Source: an uncultured Faecalibacterium sp.
Lineage (GTDB): Bacteria; Bacillota; Clostridia; Oscillospirales; Ruminococcaceae
Length of the DNA stretch: 64,000 nucleotides
Direction: 5' to 3'
Assembly (NCBI GenBank): GCA_937907025.1
Contig: CALESJ010000045.1
Coordinates: 124,001 to 188,000 of the forward strand
Positions 16,183 to 24,902 of this stretch are shown in pieces (within the stretch, counting starts at the first letter, position 1; the number at the start of each line of letters is the position of its first letter). The notes beneath the pieces are model-generated. The model saw nothing but the letters and a program-made list of their open reading frames with translations, had not been told where the DNA came from and did not search any database. Made by a program: the position numbers and the translations under genes.

Positions 16183-17181
16183 TTACGGGCGCTCTTTTGG
16201 AGCTGCAGTGGATTGACGAAGGATTAATTGGGCATGGAGCAGCAGGGTGCTGATGGGCACCCCGGCCAACAGGCTGGAAAGAGCGTAAAAGCCGCTTTTG
16301 CCCAGCTGGGTGCGGTCCTGGCGGATGGTGGTCAGCGGTGGCATGGTGTAGGAACACAGGGGCAGGTCGTCAAAGCCGATGATGCTCAGATCCTGGGGGA
16401 TGCGGATGCCCAGTTCCAGGCAGTGGAGCATCACAGTATGGGCCAGCAGGTCATGGCTGCACAGAATGGCCGTTACATTCTGCTTGAGCAGGGCAGGCAA
16501 GTGCTTTTGCAGACATTCGGAGAAGAAATAATCGCTGCCCGCCAGATGGGGGTCATCCGGCAGCCCGTTTTTGCGCAGCGCGTGGAAAAAGGCGCTGTAC
16601 CGGGATTGGTTTACATAGGACCCCAGCCCGCCGCTGAGATAACCAATACGGGTGTGCCCCAGACTGCACAGATGGGCTACCGCAAGATCCATCCCTTCGG
16701 TGTTGTCTACGCCCATATAACAGGTGTGAGGATTTGCCTTGATGTAGTTGTCCAGCAGCACGGCAGGTGTGTGGGCAGTCTGCAGGTCGTGCAGCCACAC
16801 GTCCGAAAAAGACAAACCCAGAAACAAAGCCCCGGCATAGTTGTGTTTGAGCATATACTCGTCGTAGCGTATGTGCTTTTGGGTTTTGTCGTCCAGAGGG
16901 ACTACCTCCACCAGATAACCCGAAGGTTCTGCTGCTTTGCGGAAGCCAACCACAATATCATAGCCAAAATCGTTGGGCTCCTGACAGGACATGTTTTCGA
17001 TAAAGATGCAAAGGGTCTTGGCGTCCCGCTTATGGAGGGTGCGGGAGTAACCCATCTCCACGGCGGTCTCCAAAATGGATTTTCGCAATGTTTCGCTCAC
17101 ATCCGCTGCGCCGTTCAATGCCTTGGAGACCGTTCCCTTGGAAACATTCAGTTTTTCCGCAATATCTTGAATGGTGACCAT
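16183..17181 (-). CDS. LacI-family transcriptional regulator of the maltodextrin locus
   Basis: 332 residues. The N-terminal helix-turn-helix and hinge (MVTIQDIAEKLNVSKGTVSK, ALNGAADVSETLRKSI) are classic LacI/GalR. The periplasmic-binding-like sensor follows, with GYLSGGLGSYVNQSRYSAFF, CSHDLLAHTVM and IIGFDDLPLC. GGAGA precedes the ATG. It is divergent from the binding-protein gene, with a 265-base control region between, so it most likely represses (or activates) the mal operon in response to a maltodextrin-type ligand (inferred from position). Hexamer repeats in the control region are candidate binding sites. Confidence 0.92.
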   Translation of the reverse strand: MVTIQDIAEKLNVSKGTVSKALNGAADVSETLRKSILETAVEMGYSRTLHKRDAKTLCIFIENMSCQEPNDFGYDIVVGFRKAAEPSGYLVEVVPLDDKTQKHIRYDEYMLKHNYAGALFLGLSFSDVWLHDLQTAHTPAVLLDNYIKANPHTCYMGVDNTEGMDLAVAHLCSLGHTRIGYLSGGLGSYVNQSRYSAFFHALRKNGLPDDPHLAGSDYFFSECLQKHLPALLKQNVTAILCSHDLLAHTVMLHCLELGIRIPQDLSIIGFDDLPLCSYTMPPLTTIRQDRTQLGKSGFYALSSLLAGVPISTLLLHAQLILRQSTAAPKERP

Positions 17182-17275
17182 ACATATTCTCCGCTGTTAC
17201 TCTGTTTTTTATCTGTATTATACCTGCAATCCGGGCAAAACGCAATCACCGGCAGCGGAAATGTTTAGCAAGGTT

Positions 17276-17291
17276 GTTTCGTAGCGTTTCG
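17276..17291. promoter_or_regulatory. Two GTTTCG hexamers in the lacI/mal control region
   Basis: GTTTCG occurs at 17276-17281 and 17286-17291, 10 bases apart (one helical turn), in the orientation opposite to the three CGAAAC copies downstream of the promoter. The pattern suggests paired operator half-sites. Confidence 0.4.
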
Positions 17292-17370
17292 GAGCGTTGT
17301 GAAAAAGCACAATTTCAGTTTTGGATTCTTGTGCAGAAAGCAAAAAATGACGTGCTTTTTTGGGAAAGCC

Positions 17371-17399
17371 TTGATTCCAGTAGGGGAGGGGTGTATAGT
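17371..17399 (+). promoter_or_regulatory. Sigma-A type promoter of the maltodextrin operon
   Basis: TTGATT (17371-17376) and TATAGT (17394-17399) with a 17-base spacer, 48 bases before the binding-protein ATG. The spacing is ideal and both boxes are near consensus. Confidence 0.8.
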
Positions 17400-17407
17400 G
17401 AACTCAA

Positions 17408-17432
17408 CGAAACAATTCGAAACAACCGAAAC
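17408..17432. promoter_or_regulatory. Triple CGAAAC repeat just downstream of the mal promoter
   Basis: CGAAAC at 17408-17413, 17418-17423 and 17427-17432, spaced 10 and 9 bases, covers the expected transcription start and early leader. A repressor bound here would block initiation or elongation. The LacI-type protein encoded divergently is the obvious candidate, though its usual sites are palindromes. Confidence 0.5.
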
Positions 17433-17446
17433 GAAGAGGAGCAAGC

Positions 17447-18676
17447 ATGCACAAGAAATCGGTACGATGGACGGCGGCTCTGTGTGCGGCGGGGCTTTTG
17501 CTGGCAGGCTGCGGACCTGTGGCCGGTGACAGCGGCGCCGAAAAGATCCGCCTGATGGTATGGTCCCCGTCGGAGGACCAGTCCAAAGACAGCGGCCAGT
17601 GGCTGCAGACATGCTGCGAAAACTTTGCGGCCCTGCACCCGGAGTGGGACATCACCTTTGTGTATGGTGTGTCGGACGAAGCTTCGGCGGCGGGGGCGGT
17701 GGCCCAGGACCCCGAGGCCAGCGCCGACGTATTCATGTACGCCAACGACACCCTGACCATTATGACCGATGCCAACGCCCTGGCCAAGTTTGGCGGCATC
17801 TATGCCGAGGAACTGCAGACCACCAACAGCGAAACGCTGCTGGACTCCCTGACGCTGGACGGAAACATCTACGGCGTGCCTTTCACCACCAACACCTGGT
17901 ACATGTACTATGACAAGAGCGTCTTTACCGAGGAGGACGTGAAAAGCCTGGATACGATGCTGGAAAAAGGCGTGGTCAGCTTCCCCTTCGTGAACTCCTG
18001 GTATTTGCCGGCGTTCTACTTCGGCAACGGCTGCACCCTCTTCGGGGACGGCACCCAGGAGGAACTGGGCGCCGACTTCGGCGGAGAGAACGCCGTGGAA
18101 GTGACGGAGTATCTGGTGGACCTGGCAGCCAACCCCAACTTCAAGATCGACCAGGACGGTTCCGGTCTGGCAGGATTGCGGGACGGCAGCATCAACGCCA
18201 TCTTCTCCGGCTCCTGGGATGCGGCGGCGGTACAGGAGATCCTGGGCGACGATATGGGCGTGGCAGCCCTGCCCACCTACACCCTGAACGGGGAGGAAAA
18301 GCAGATGTACGCCTACGCCGGGTCCAAGGCCATCGGCGTGAACACCGCCACCAAGTATATGAAAGCCTCGGTGGAGCTGGCCATGTACCTGGGTTCTGCC
18401 GAAGCCCAGCGGCTGCACTATGAACTGCGCAACGTGATCCCCTGCAACACCGAACTGAACAGCGACCCCGAGATCGCGGCGGACCCGGTGGTCCAGGCCC
18501 AGAACGATACCTTTGACCGGACCTCCATCCTGCAGCCTTTTGTGGCGGCCATGAACAACTGCTGGACCCCGGTGGAGAATATGGGCAAGGCCATTCGAAA
18601 CGGCAGCGTGACCAAGGAGAACGCCGCCGAACAGACCAAGGCCATGAATGACGCCATGAACAGCAACGGAATCTGA
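17447..18676 (+). CDS. malE: Maltodextrin-type ABC transporter substrate-binding lipoprotein
   Basis: 409 residues with a lipoprotein signal (LLLAGC, Cys at about residue 22) and the extracellular solute-binding family 1 fold: IRLMVWSPSEDQSKDSG, ADVFMYANDTL, YGVPFTTNTWYMYYDKS, AIFSGSWDAAAVQEILGDD. It is the first gene after the LacI-controlled promoter, followed by two permeases and only alpha-glucan enzymes, so maltose/maltodextrin is the likely ligand (inferred). GAGGAG precedes the ATG. Confidence 0.88.
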   Translation: MHKKSVRWTAALCAAGLLLAGCGPVAGDSGAEKIRLMVWSPSEDQSKDSGQWLQTCCENFAALHPEWDITFVYGVSDEASAAGAVAQDPEASADVFMYANDTLTIMTDANALAKFGGIYAEELQTTNSETLLDSLTLDGNIYGVPFTTNTWYMYYDKSVFTEEDVKSLDTMLEKGVVSFPFVNSWYLPAFYFGNGCTLFGDGTQEELGADFGGENAVEVTEYLVDLAANPNFKIDQDGSGLAGLRDGSINAIFSGSWDAAAVQEILGDDMGVAALPTYTLNGEEKQMYAYAGSKAIGVNTATKYMKASVELAMYLGSAEAQRLHYELRNVIPCNTELNSDPEIAADPVVQAQNDTFDRTSILQPFVAAMNNCWTPVENMGKAIRNGSVTKENAAEQTKAMNDAMNSNGI

Positions 18677-18698
18677 GCAGCGCGTGAGGTGGAAAACA

Positions 18699-20078
18699 AT
18701 GAATATCTTAAACGCAAAACAAACCGAGGGCTATTCCCCCTATACCTGCCTGGCGGCCCTGGGGCAGGGCGATGCGACCACCCGGCTTTCGGCGGTGGTC
18801 ATGGGCCTGGGCAGCATCTGCCACGGGCAGGTGGTCAAAGGTATCCTCTACCTGGCGGCGGAGCTGGGGTACCTGGCCTTTATGGTGCGGTACGGCCTGC
18901 ATAACCTGGCCATGCTCATCACCCTGGGCGAGGTGGAACAGCAGGAAGTCTGGGACGAAGCCCAGCAGGTCTACCTGTATGTGCAGGGCGACCAGTCCGT
19001 GCTTTTGCTGCTTTACGGTGTGGCCACCCTGCTTTTGACCCTGGTCATGTTCCTGATCTGGCGCGGCAGCCTGAAAAGCGCCTACAAGGCCCAGTGCCTG
19101 CAGCAAAAGGGCAGCCATGTGAACACCTTCCGGGAGGACCTGACCACCCTGCTGGACGACAACCTCTACCGGCTGCTGATGACGCCGCCCATGTTCTTCA
19201 TCACGGCGCTGACCATTCTGCCGCTGATCTTCATGATCTGCATGGCCTTTACCAACTACAGCAAGATCGACAACCATCTGGTCCTGTTCGACTGGGTGGG
19301 GCTGGAAAACTTCGCCGCCCTGTTTGACTCCAACAGTATCCTGGGCAGCACCTTCTGGTCGGTCCTGGTCTGGACGCTGGTCTGGGCAGTGTTTGCTACC
19401 TTTACCAACTACATCTTCGGCATGCTGCTGGCGCTGCTCATCAACCGCAAGGATACCCGCGCCAAAGGCTTCTGGCGGTTCTGCTTTGTATTGTCCAGCG
19501 CGGTGCCCATGTTCGTTTCGCTGCTGATCATGCGCACCATGCTGCAGCCCAACGGCGCTGTCAACGTGCTGCTGCGCAGCCTGGGCCTCATTGCCCCGGA
19601 CGCCAGCCTGCCCTTCTTCACCGACCCCACCTGGGCCCGGGTCACCGTTATCGTCATCAATATCTGGGTGGGCGTGCCCTACACCCTGATGCAGCTGACC
19701 GGCGTGCTGCAGAGCATCCCGGCGGAACTGTACGACGCCGCCAAGGTGGACGGCGCCGGTCCAGTGCGCACCTTCTGCAGCATTACGCTGCCCTACATGC
19801 TCTACGTAACCACCCCCTACCTGATTGCCACCTTCACCGGCAACGTGAACAACTTCAACGTCATCTATCTGCTGTCCGGCGGTGACCCGGTCACCAACTT
19901 GGCTTCCACCGCAGGCAGCACCGACCTGCTGGTCACCTGGCTGTACAAGCTGACCATCGACAAACAGTACTACAATGTGGGCGCTGTGGTCGGCATCATG
20001 ACCTTCATTATCCTGTCGGTGGGCGCCCTGTTCAGCTACCGGCGCAGCAAGTCTTATAAAGAGGAGGGCGGTTTTTAA
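18699..20078 (+). CDS. malF: Maltodextrin ABC transporter permease (MalF type)
   Basis: 459 residues from the ATG at 18699 (GAGGTGG site; an upstream in-frame GTG lacks one). An N-terminal extension of about 150 residues carries membrane segments (YLAAELGYLAFMVRYG, LLLLYGVATLLLTLVMFLI). The BPD_transp_1 core follows, with the EAA loop YDAAKVDGAGPVRTFCSITL that contacts the ATPase. Such an extended N-terminus is usual in Firmicutes MalF homologues. Works with the next gene as the channel. Confidence 0.9.
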   Translation: MNILNAKQTEGYSPYTCLAALGQGDATTRLSAVVMGLGSICHGQVVKGILYLAAELGYLAFMVRYGLHNLAMLITLGEVEQQEVWDEAQQVYLYVQGDQSVLLLLYGVATLLLTLVMFLIWRGSLKSAYKAQCLQQKGSHVNTFREDLTTLLDDNLYRLLMTPPMFFITALTILPLIFMICMAFTNYSKIDNHLVLFDWVGLENFAALFDSNSILGSTFWSVLVWTLVWAVFATFTNYIFGMLLALLINRKDTRAKGFWRFCFVLSSAVPMFVSLLIMRTMLQPNGAVNVLLRSLGLIAPDASLPFFTDPTWARVTVIVINIWVGVPYTLMQLTGVLQSIPAELYDAAKVDGAGPVRTFCSITLPYMLYVTTPYLIATFTGNVNNFNVIYLLSGGDPVTNLASTAGSTDLLVTWLYKLTIDKQYYNVGAVVGIMTFIILSVGALFSYRRSKSYKEEGGF

Positions 20079-20081
20079 GCC

Positions 20082-20948
20082 ATGAAACAGTACAAGAGTG
20101 CAAAAGCCATCCGTCGGCGCAACAATATCCTGGTCCACAGCCTGCTGGCCGTGCTGGCAGCCATCTGGGTGTTCCCGGTGCTGTGGGTCATTATGACTAG
20201 CTTCCGGGCGGAAAAAGGTTCCTACGTTTCCACCTTCTTTCCCAAAAGCCTGACCCTGGACAACTACATCAAACTCTTTACCGACACCACCATCCTCAAC
20301 TTCCCCCAGATGTTCATGAATACCCTGATCATCGCCATCTGTTCCTGCATTTTGTCCAGCTTCTATGTGCTGTCGGCGGCTTTCTGCCTGTCCCGCATGC
20401 GGTTCAAGATGCGCAAGCCCTACATGAACATGGCTATGATCCTGGGCCTGTTCCCCGGCTTTATGTCCATGATCGCCGTTTACTTCATCCTCAAGGCCAT
20501 CGGCCTGACCGAGGGTTCCCTGATCCGGCTGGCGCTGATCCTGTGCTATTCCGGCGGCGCGGCCCTGAGCTTCCAGATCGCCAAAGGCTTCTTTGATACC
20601 ATGCCCATGGCCCTGGACGAGGCCGCCCGCATCGACGGCTGCACCCGTTGGCAGATCTTTACCAAGATCACCCTGCCCCTGAGCAAGCCTGTTATCGTTT
20701 ACACCGTGCTTACCGCCTTCATCGGCCCCTGGGTGGATTTCATCTTTGCCAAGGTCATCTGCCGCGCCAACTCCGACCAGTACACCGTGGCCATCGGCCT
20801 GTGGAAGATGCTGGAAAAAGAGTACATCGACAGCTGGTACACCAGCTTTGCCGCCGGTGCGGTGCTCATCTCTATCCCCATTGCGATTTTGTTCCTGAAA
20901 CTGCAGAAATATTACGTGGATGGCATGTCGGGCGCCGTCAAGGGCTGA
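20082..20948 (+). CDS. malG: Maltodextrin ABC transporter permease (MalG type)
   Basis: 288 residues, six membrane segments, starting 3 bases after malF. The EAA loop reads LDEAARIDGCTRWQIFTKIT. The C-terminal YYVDGMSGAVKG ending is typical of MalG-like permeases. No ATPase gene is present in the operon; Firmicutes sugar importers of this class usually borrow a shared MsmX/MsmK-type ATPase encoded elsewhere. Confidence 0.92.
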   Translation: MKQYKSAKAIRRRNNILVHSLLAVLAAIWVFPVLWVIMTSFRAEKGSYVSTFFPKSLTLDNYIKLFTDTTILNFPQMFMNTLIIAICSCILSSFYVLSAAFCLSRMRFKMRKPYMNMAMILGLFPGFMSMIAVYFILKAIGLTEGSLIRLALILCYSGGAALSFQIAKGFFDTMPMALDEAARIDGCTRWQIFTKITLPLSKPVIVYTVLTAFIGPWVDFIFAKVICRANSDQYTVAIGLWKMLEKEYIDSWYTSFAAGAVLISIPIAILFLKLQKYYVDGMSGAVKG

Positions 20949-20987
20949 TCTCCCGGCGGCCGACCCTGCCAGAGGAGTGTTCCCTGT

Positions 20988-22916
20988 ATGGATTTCAACA
21001 GCCCCCAATTTGCCCGGCAATACCACTATGACGGCGGCGACCTGGGCGCCCGCCTGACCGACACTGGCACCCGGTTCCGCCTGTGGGCCCCCACGGCCCA
21101 GCGGGTGCAGCTGCGGCTTTACCCCGAAGGGGTGGTTTCGGACCCGCTGGAATGTGTGGAGATGGAACCCCAGGACCGGGGCGTCTGGTACTACGAAGCA
21201 CCCCGGCGGCTGGCGGGTGTTTACTACGACTTTGCGGTGACGGTGGACGGCGTGACCCGCACCACCGCCGATCCCTACGCCCGGGCCTGCGGCTGCAACG
21301 GCGGCCGCAGCATGGTGGTGGACCTGCCCGCCACCGACCCCGAGGGCTGGCAGCAGGACAAAGCCCCCGCCCGCCAGGCGGAGGATATCATCTACGAAGT
21401 GCATGTGCGGGAATTTTCCTGGGACGAAAGCGGCGGGTTCCCGCAGACGTACCGGGGTAAGTACAAGGCATTCACCTGTACCGATACCACCCTGTACGGG
21501 GACGGGCAGCACCCCACCGGCCTCGGCTACCTGCGGCGGCTGGGGGTGAACTACATCCAGCTGATGCCGGTGTTTGATTACGGCTCGGTGGACGAAGCGG
21601 CCCCTGATGCCTCCTTCAACTGGGGGTATGACCCCGTTAACTACAATGTGCCGGAAGGCTCCTATTCCCTGGACCCGGCGGACGGCGCTCTGCGCATCCG
21701 GGAATTGAAAGAGCTGGTCCAGTCGCTGCACCGGCAGGGGTTCCGGGTGATTATGGATGTGGTATACAACCATACCTACCACCGGGATTCCTGGCTGGAA
21801 CGCACGGTGCCTGGCTACTACTACCGCTACCGGCCCGACGGCAGCTGGTCCGAAGGGTCCGGCTGCGGCAACGACCTGGCCAGTGAGCGCTCCATGTGCG
21901 GCCAGTATATTCTGGACTCGGTGCTCTATTGGGCCGGGGAATACCACATGGACGGTTTCCGCTTTGACCTGATGGGCCTGTTGGACACCGACCTGATGCA
22001 GCGCATCCGCGCTGCATTGGATGCCCGCTACGGCCGGGGAGAAAAACTGGTCTTTGGTGAACCCTGGGCCGCCGGCCCCACCGCCTGCAAACGGGGGACC
22101 CGGCTGGCGGGCAAAAAGAGCCTGCCCACCCTGGACCCGGAGATCGGCGCCTTCTGCGACGCCGTGCGGGATGCGGTCAAAGGCAGTGTACAGCACACCC
22201 GAAGCGCCGGTTTTGTCAACGGCGGCCGCGGCAAAGAGGGGGCCGTGGCCCAAAGTCTGACGGCCTGGTGCCCCGGCGGGCGGGGCTTCCATACGGCGGC
22301 CCCCACCCAGACCATCACCTATGTGTCTTGCCATGACGATGTGACCCTGTGGGACAAACTGGTGGATACTCTGGACCCCCGGCGGCGCTACGACGAAGGC
22401 ACACCCCGAGTGCTGCGGGCCAACCGGCTGGCGGCAGCGGTCTACATGACCTGCCAGGGGCGGCTGTTCCTGCTTTCGGGCGAGGAATTCGGCCGTACCA
22501 AGCAGGGCCAGCGGGACACCCACAATGCGCCCATTACCCTGAACCGGCTGGACTGGCAGCGGGCCTGGGACCACCGGGACCTGGTGGACTACTACCGGGG
22601 CCTGATGGCGCTGCGCAAGCAGCTGCCCGCCCTGTGCGACAAGAGTGCCGGGGCCGCCCGGCGGCTGCTGCGAGTGGAAACGCCCGCCCCCCGCTGTGTG
22701 ACGGCGCTGCTGGACAATACCGGCAGCCGATGGGGGCAGCTGTACCTTGTATACAATGCCTCGGGACAGGCATATACCTGTACACCGGACGGCGAGGACT
22801 GGCAGTGCCTGGCCGATGGAGAAACCACCTTTGGCTGGCAGCAGCCGCAAACCGCCCCCACCTTTACGGCGGCGCCCGGCACGGCCCTGATTCTGGGCAA
22901 ACCATCCCAACTGTGA
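20988..22916 (+). CDS. pulA: Type I pullulanase (GH13, CBM48), cytoplasmic
   Basis: 642 residues without signal peptide. A CBM48-like N-terminal domain (TRFRLWAPTAQRVQLRLYPE) is followed by the GH13 barrel with the pullulanase signature FNWGYDPVNYNVPEGSYS, region I DVVYNHTY, region II GFRFDLMGLLD (nucleophile Asp), region III VFGEPWA (acid Glu) and region IV VSCHDDVTLWDK. It cleaves alpha-1,6 branches of imported or stored alpha-glucans. Its place after the permeases and before the debranching enzyme and phosphorylase fits limit-dextrin processing. Confidence 0.93.
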   Translation: MDFNSPQFARQYHYDGGDLGARLTDTGTRFRLWAPTAQRVQLRLYPEGVVSDPLECVEMEPQDRGVWYYEAPRRLAGVYYDFAVTVDGVTRTTADPYARACGCNGGRSMVVDLPATDPEGWQQDKAPARQAEDIIYEVHVREFSWDESGGFPQTYRGKYKAFTCTDTTLYGDGQHPTGLGYLRRLGVNYIQLMPVFDYGSVDEAAPDASFNWGYDPVNYNVPEGSYSLDPADGALRIRELKELVQSLHRQGFRVIMDVVYNHTYHRDSWLERTVPGYYYRYRPDGSWSEGSGCGNDLASERSMCGQYILDSVLYWAGEYHMDGFRFDLMGLLDTDLMQRIRAALDARYGRGEKLVFGEPWAAGPTACKRGTRLAGKKSLPTLDPEIGAFCDAVRDAVKGSVQHTRSAGFVNGGRGKEGAVAQSLTAWCPGGRGFHTAAPTQTITYVSCHDDVTLWDKLVDTLDPRRRYDEGTPRVLRANRLAAAVYMTCQGRLFLLSGEEFGRTKQGQRDTHNAPITLNRLDWQRAWDHRDLVDYYRGLMALRKQLPALCDKSAGAARRLLRVETPAPRCVTALLDNTGSRWGQLYLVYNASGQAYTCTPDGEDWQCLADGETTFGWQQPQTAPTFTAAPGTALILGKPSQL

Positions 22917-22932
22917 GAAAGAAAGAGATACC

Positions 22933-24894
22933 ATGCGTTTTGTGTTTGGCAAACAGGACCTGGCAGACAGCGCCCGCAGAGCGGAGCACTGCTTTCTGCT
23001 GACCAACGGGCTGGGGGGCTTTTGCTCCCAGACCCTTACCGGCGGGGCTGCCCGCAATGACCACGCCCTACTGATGGCCTGCACCCGGGCCCCCAATGTG
23101 CGGTGGAACATCGTCCACCGGGTGGAGGAGGAACTGACCCGGAACGGGGCCGCTACCCATCTTTCCACCCAGACCTTTGCCAAGGGCAGCCCCGAGGAAG
23201 GTTGGCAGAACCTTTGCTTTGCCCAGGTGGACGGCCTGCCCCGGTGGGTCTACCAGTGGCAGGGGGTACAGGTGGAAAAAGAACTGGCCATGGACTGGGA
23301 ACAGAACACCGTGGCTCTGCGCTATCAGCTGGAAAATCCCGGCGATACCCCCTGCACCCTGACGGTGACCCCCTGGCTGCAGTTTGTACCCAAGGGCAAA
23401 AACCTGCGCAAGACCCAGACCTTTACCCTGCGGGGCAACCGGGTGACCGCTGCCGGGCTGGACCTGACGGTGCGCACCAACGGGCAGCTGACCCCCTGCC
23501 CCCTGGGCTGGCAGACGCTGTACTACCCCTGCGATGCACCGGACGGCCGGCGCAAAACCGGCCTGACCGCCGCCTGCCTGCAGGTGGTATGCACCGTGGC
23601 CCCCGGCAGCCGTCAAACGCTGGATCTGGTGTTCACGCTGGAAAAAACAGCGCCCCCGGCAGCCCGGGTGCTGCGGCAGGCCGACAGGCGCTGCCGCCTG
23701 TGGGAACGGCAGGGCGGGTTCCGGTCCACGGCGGCCCGGCAGCTGGCCCAGGCCGGGGCAGCGTTCATCGCCCGGCGGGACTCCACCGGCGGCAAGACCA
23801 TTCTGGCAGGCTACCCCTTCTTTGAGGACTGGGGCAGGGATACCATGATCGCCCTGCCGGGCTGTACCCTGTCCACCGGCCGCTATGCCGAGGCCAAAAG
23901 CATTCTGGAAACCTTTTTGCAGTATGAGCAGGACGGCCTGATGCCCAATCTTTTCCCGGAAGGCAAAACCGCTCCCATGTACAACACGGTGGACGCGGCG
24001 CTGCTTTTTATCCGGGATGTGTGGCTCTACGCCCGCTATACCGGAGATCTGGACTTTGTGCGCCGGGCCTGGCCGGTGATGGAGCACATCGTGGCAGCCT
24101 ACCGGAGCGGTACCCGGTTCGGCATTCACATGGAACCGGACGGCCTGATCGCCGCAGGGCAGGGGCTGGATCAGGTGACCTGGATGGATGTGCGCATCGG
24201 GGAGATCCTGCCCACCCCCCGCCACGGCAAACCGGTGGAGATCAACGCCTACTGGTACAACGCCCTGCGGATGCTGGCGGAACTGGCCGCCACCCTGGAG
24301 CTGGACGGACGGGACTACGCCGCCCTGGCCGACCGTGTGCGGGAAAGCTTCCGGGCCGCCTTCTGGCGGGAGGAAGCAGGCTGCCTGCGGGATGTTATTT
24401 CCGGCACCGGGCAGGATGAACAGAACCGCTGCAACCAGATCTGGGCCGTAGCCCAGCCCTTCCCGCTGCTGGACCCCGGGCAGGAAGCCCGGGTGGTGGC
24501 CACGGTTCAGCGGGAACTGTACACCCCGGTGGGGCTGCGCACCCTGGCCCCCGGGGACCAGGCCTTCCACCCGGTGTACGGCGGCCCCCAGAAAGAGCGG
24601 GACCTGGCCTACCACCAGGGGACGGTGTGGCCCTTCCCCCTGGGTGCCTTTTACCTGGCCTACCTGAAAGTGAATGGCCACAGCGCCGCCGCCCGGCGGC
24701 AGGTGGCCCACTGGCTTACCGCCCTGGAACCCGCCCTGCGGGAGGGCTGCGTGGGCCAGCTGCCCGAAATCTACGACGGCGAAAACCCCACCGCCTCCCG
24801 CGGGTGCTTTGCCCAGGCCTGGAGCGTGGGCGAACTTTTGCGGGTGTACGAGGCACTGGAACGCTCCGTGCCGGATTTTTTCGATCATAAGTGA
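22933..24894 (+). CDS. Amylo-alpha-1,6-glucosidase / glycogen debranching enzyme (GH133-like)
   Basis: 653 residues. The N-terminal domain carries the family mark [20 protein letters not shown]. The C-terminal (alpha/alpha)6 catalytic domain shows [26 protein letters not shown]-like text, [31 protein letters not shown] and [20 protein letters not shown]. All expected acidic residues are present. It removes the single alpha-1,6-glucosyl stub left on phosphorylase-limit dextrins. The phosphorylase start codon follows 9 bases after its stop. Confidence 0.92.
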   Translation: MRFVFGKQDLADSARRAEHCFLLTNGLGGFCSQTLTGGAARNDHALLMACTRAPNVRWNIVHRVEEELTRNGAATHLSTQTFAKGSPEEGWQNLCFAQVDGLPRWVYQWQGVQVEKELAMDWEQNTVALRYQLENPGDTPCTLTVTPWLQFVPKGKNLRKTQTFTLRGNRVTAAGLDLTVRTNGQLTPCPLGWQTLYYPCDAPDGRRKTGLTAACLQVVCTVAPGSRQTLDLVFTLEKTAPPAARVLRQADRRCRLWERQGGFRSTAARQLAQAGAAFIARRDSTGGKTILAGYPFFEDWGRDTMIALPGCTLSTGRYAEAKSILETFLQYEQDGLMPNLFPEGKTAPMYNTVDAALLFIRDVWLYARYTGDLDFVRRAWPVMEHIVAAYRSGTRFGIHMEPDGLIAAGQGLDQVTWMDVRIGEILPTPRHGKPVEINAYWYNALRMLAELAATLELDGRDYAALADRVRESFRAAFWREEAGCLRDVISGTGQDEQNRCNQIWAVAQPFPLLDPGQEARVVATVQRELYTPVGLRTLAPGDQAFHPVYGGPQKERDLAYHQGTVWPFPLGAFYLAYLKVNGHSAAARRQVAHWLTALEPALREGCVGQLPEIYDGENPTASRGCFAQAWSVGELLRVYEALERSVPDFFDHK

Positions 24895-24902
24895 GGGAAA
24901 GT

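Noticed and set aside
17408..17432. CRISPR-like repeat array
   Set aside because: The repeats are 6 bases with 3-4 base gaps, far too short; they fit regulatory sites.
18708..23183. 1491-residue open frame on the minus strand across the mal operon
   Set aside because: It runs opposite to four well-recognised genes, has no ribosome site and is low-complexity (His/Gln/Gly/Val rich), as expected for the antisense of GC-rich coding DNA.
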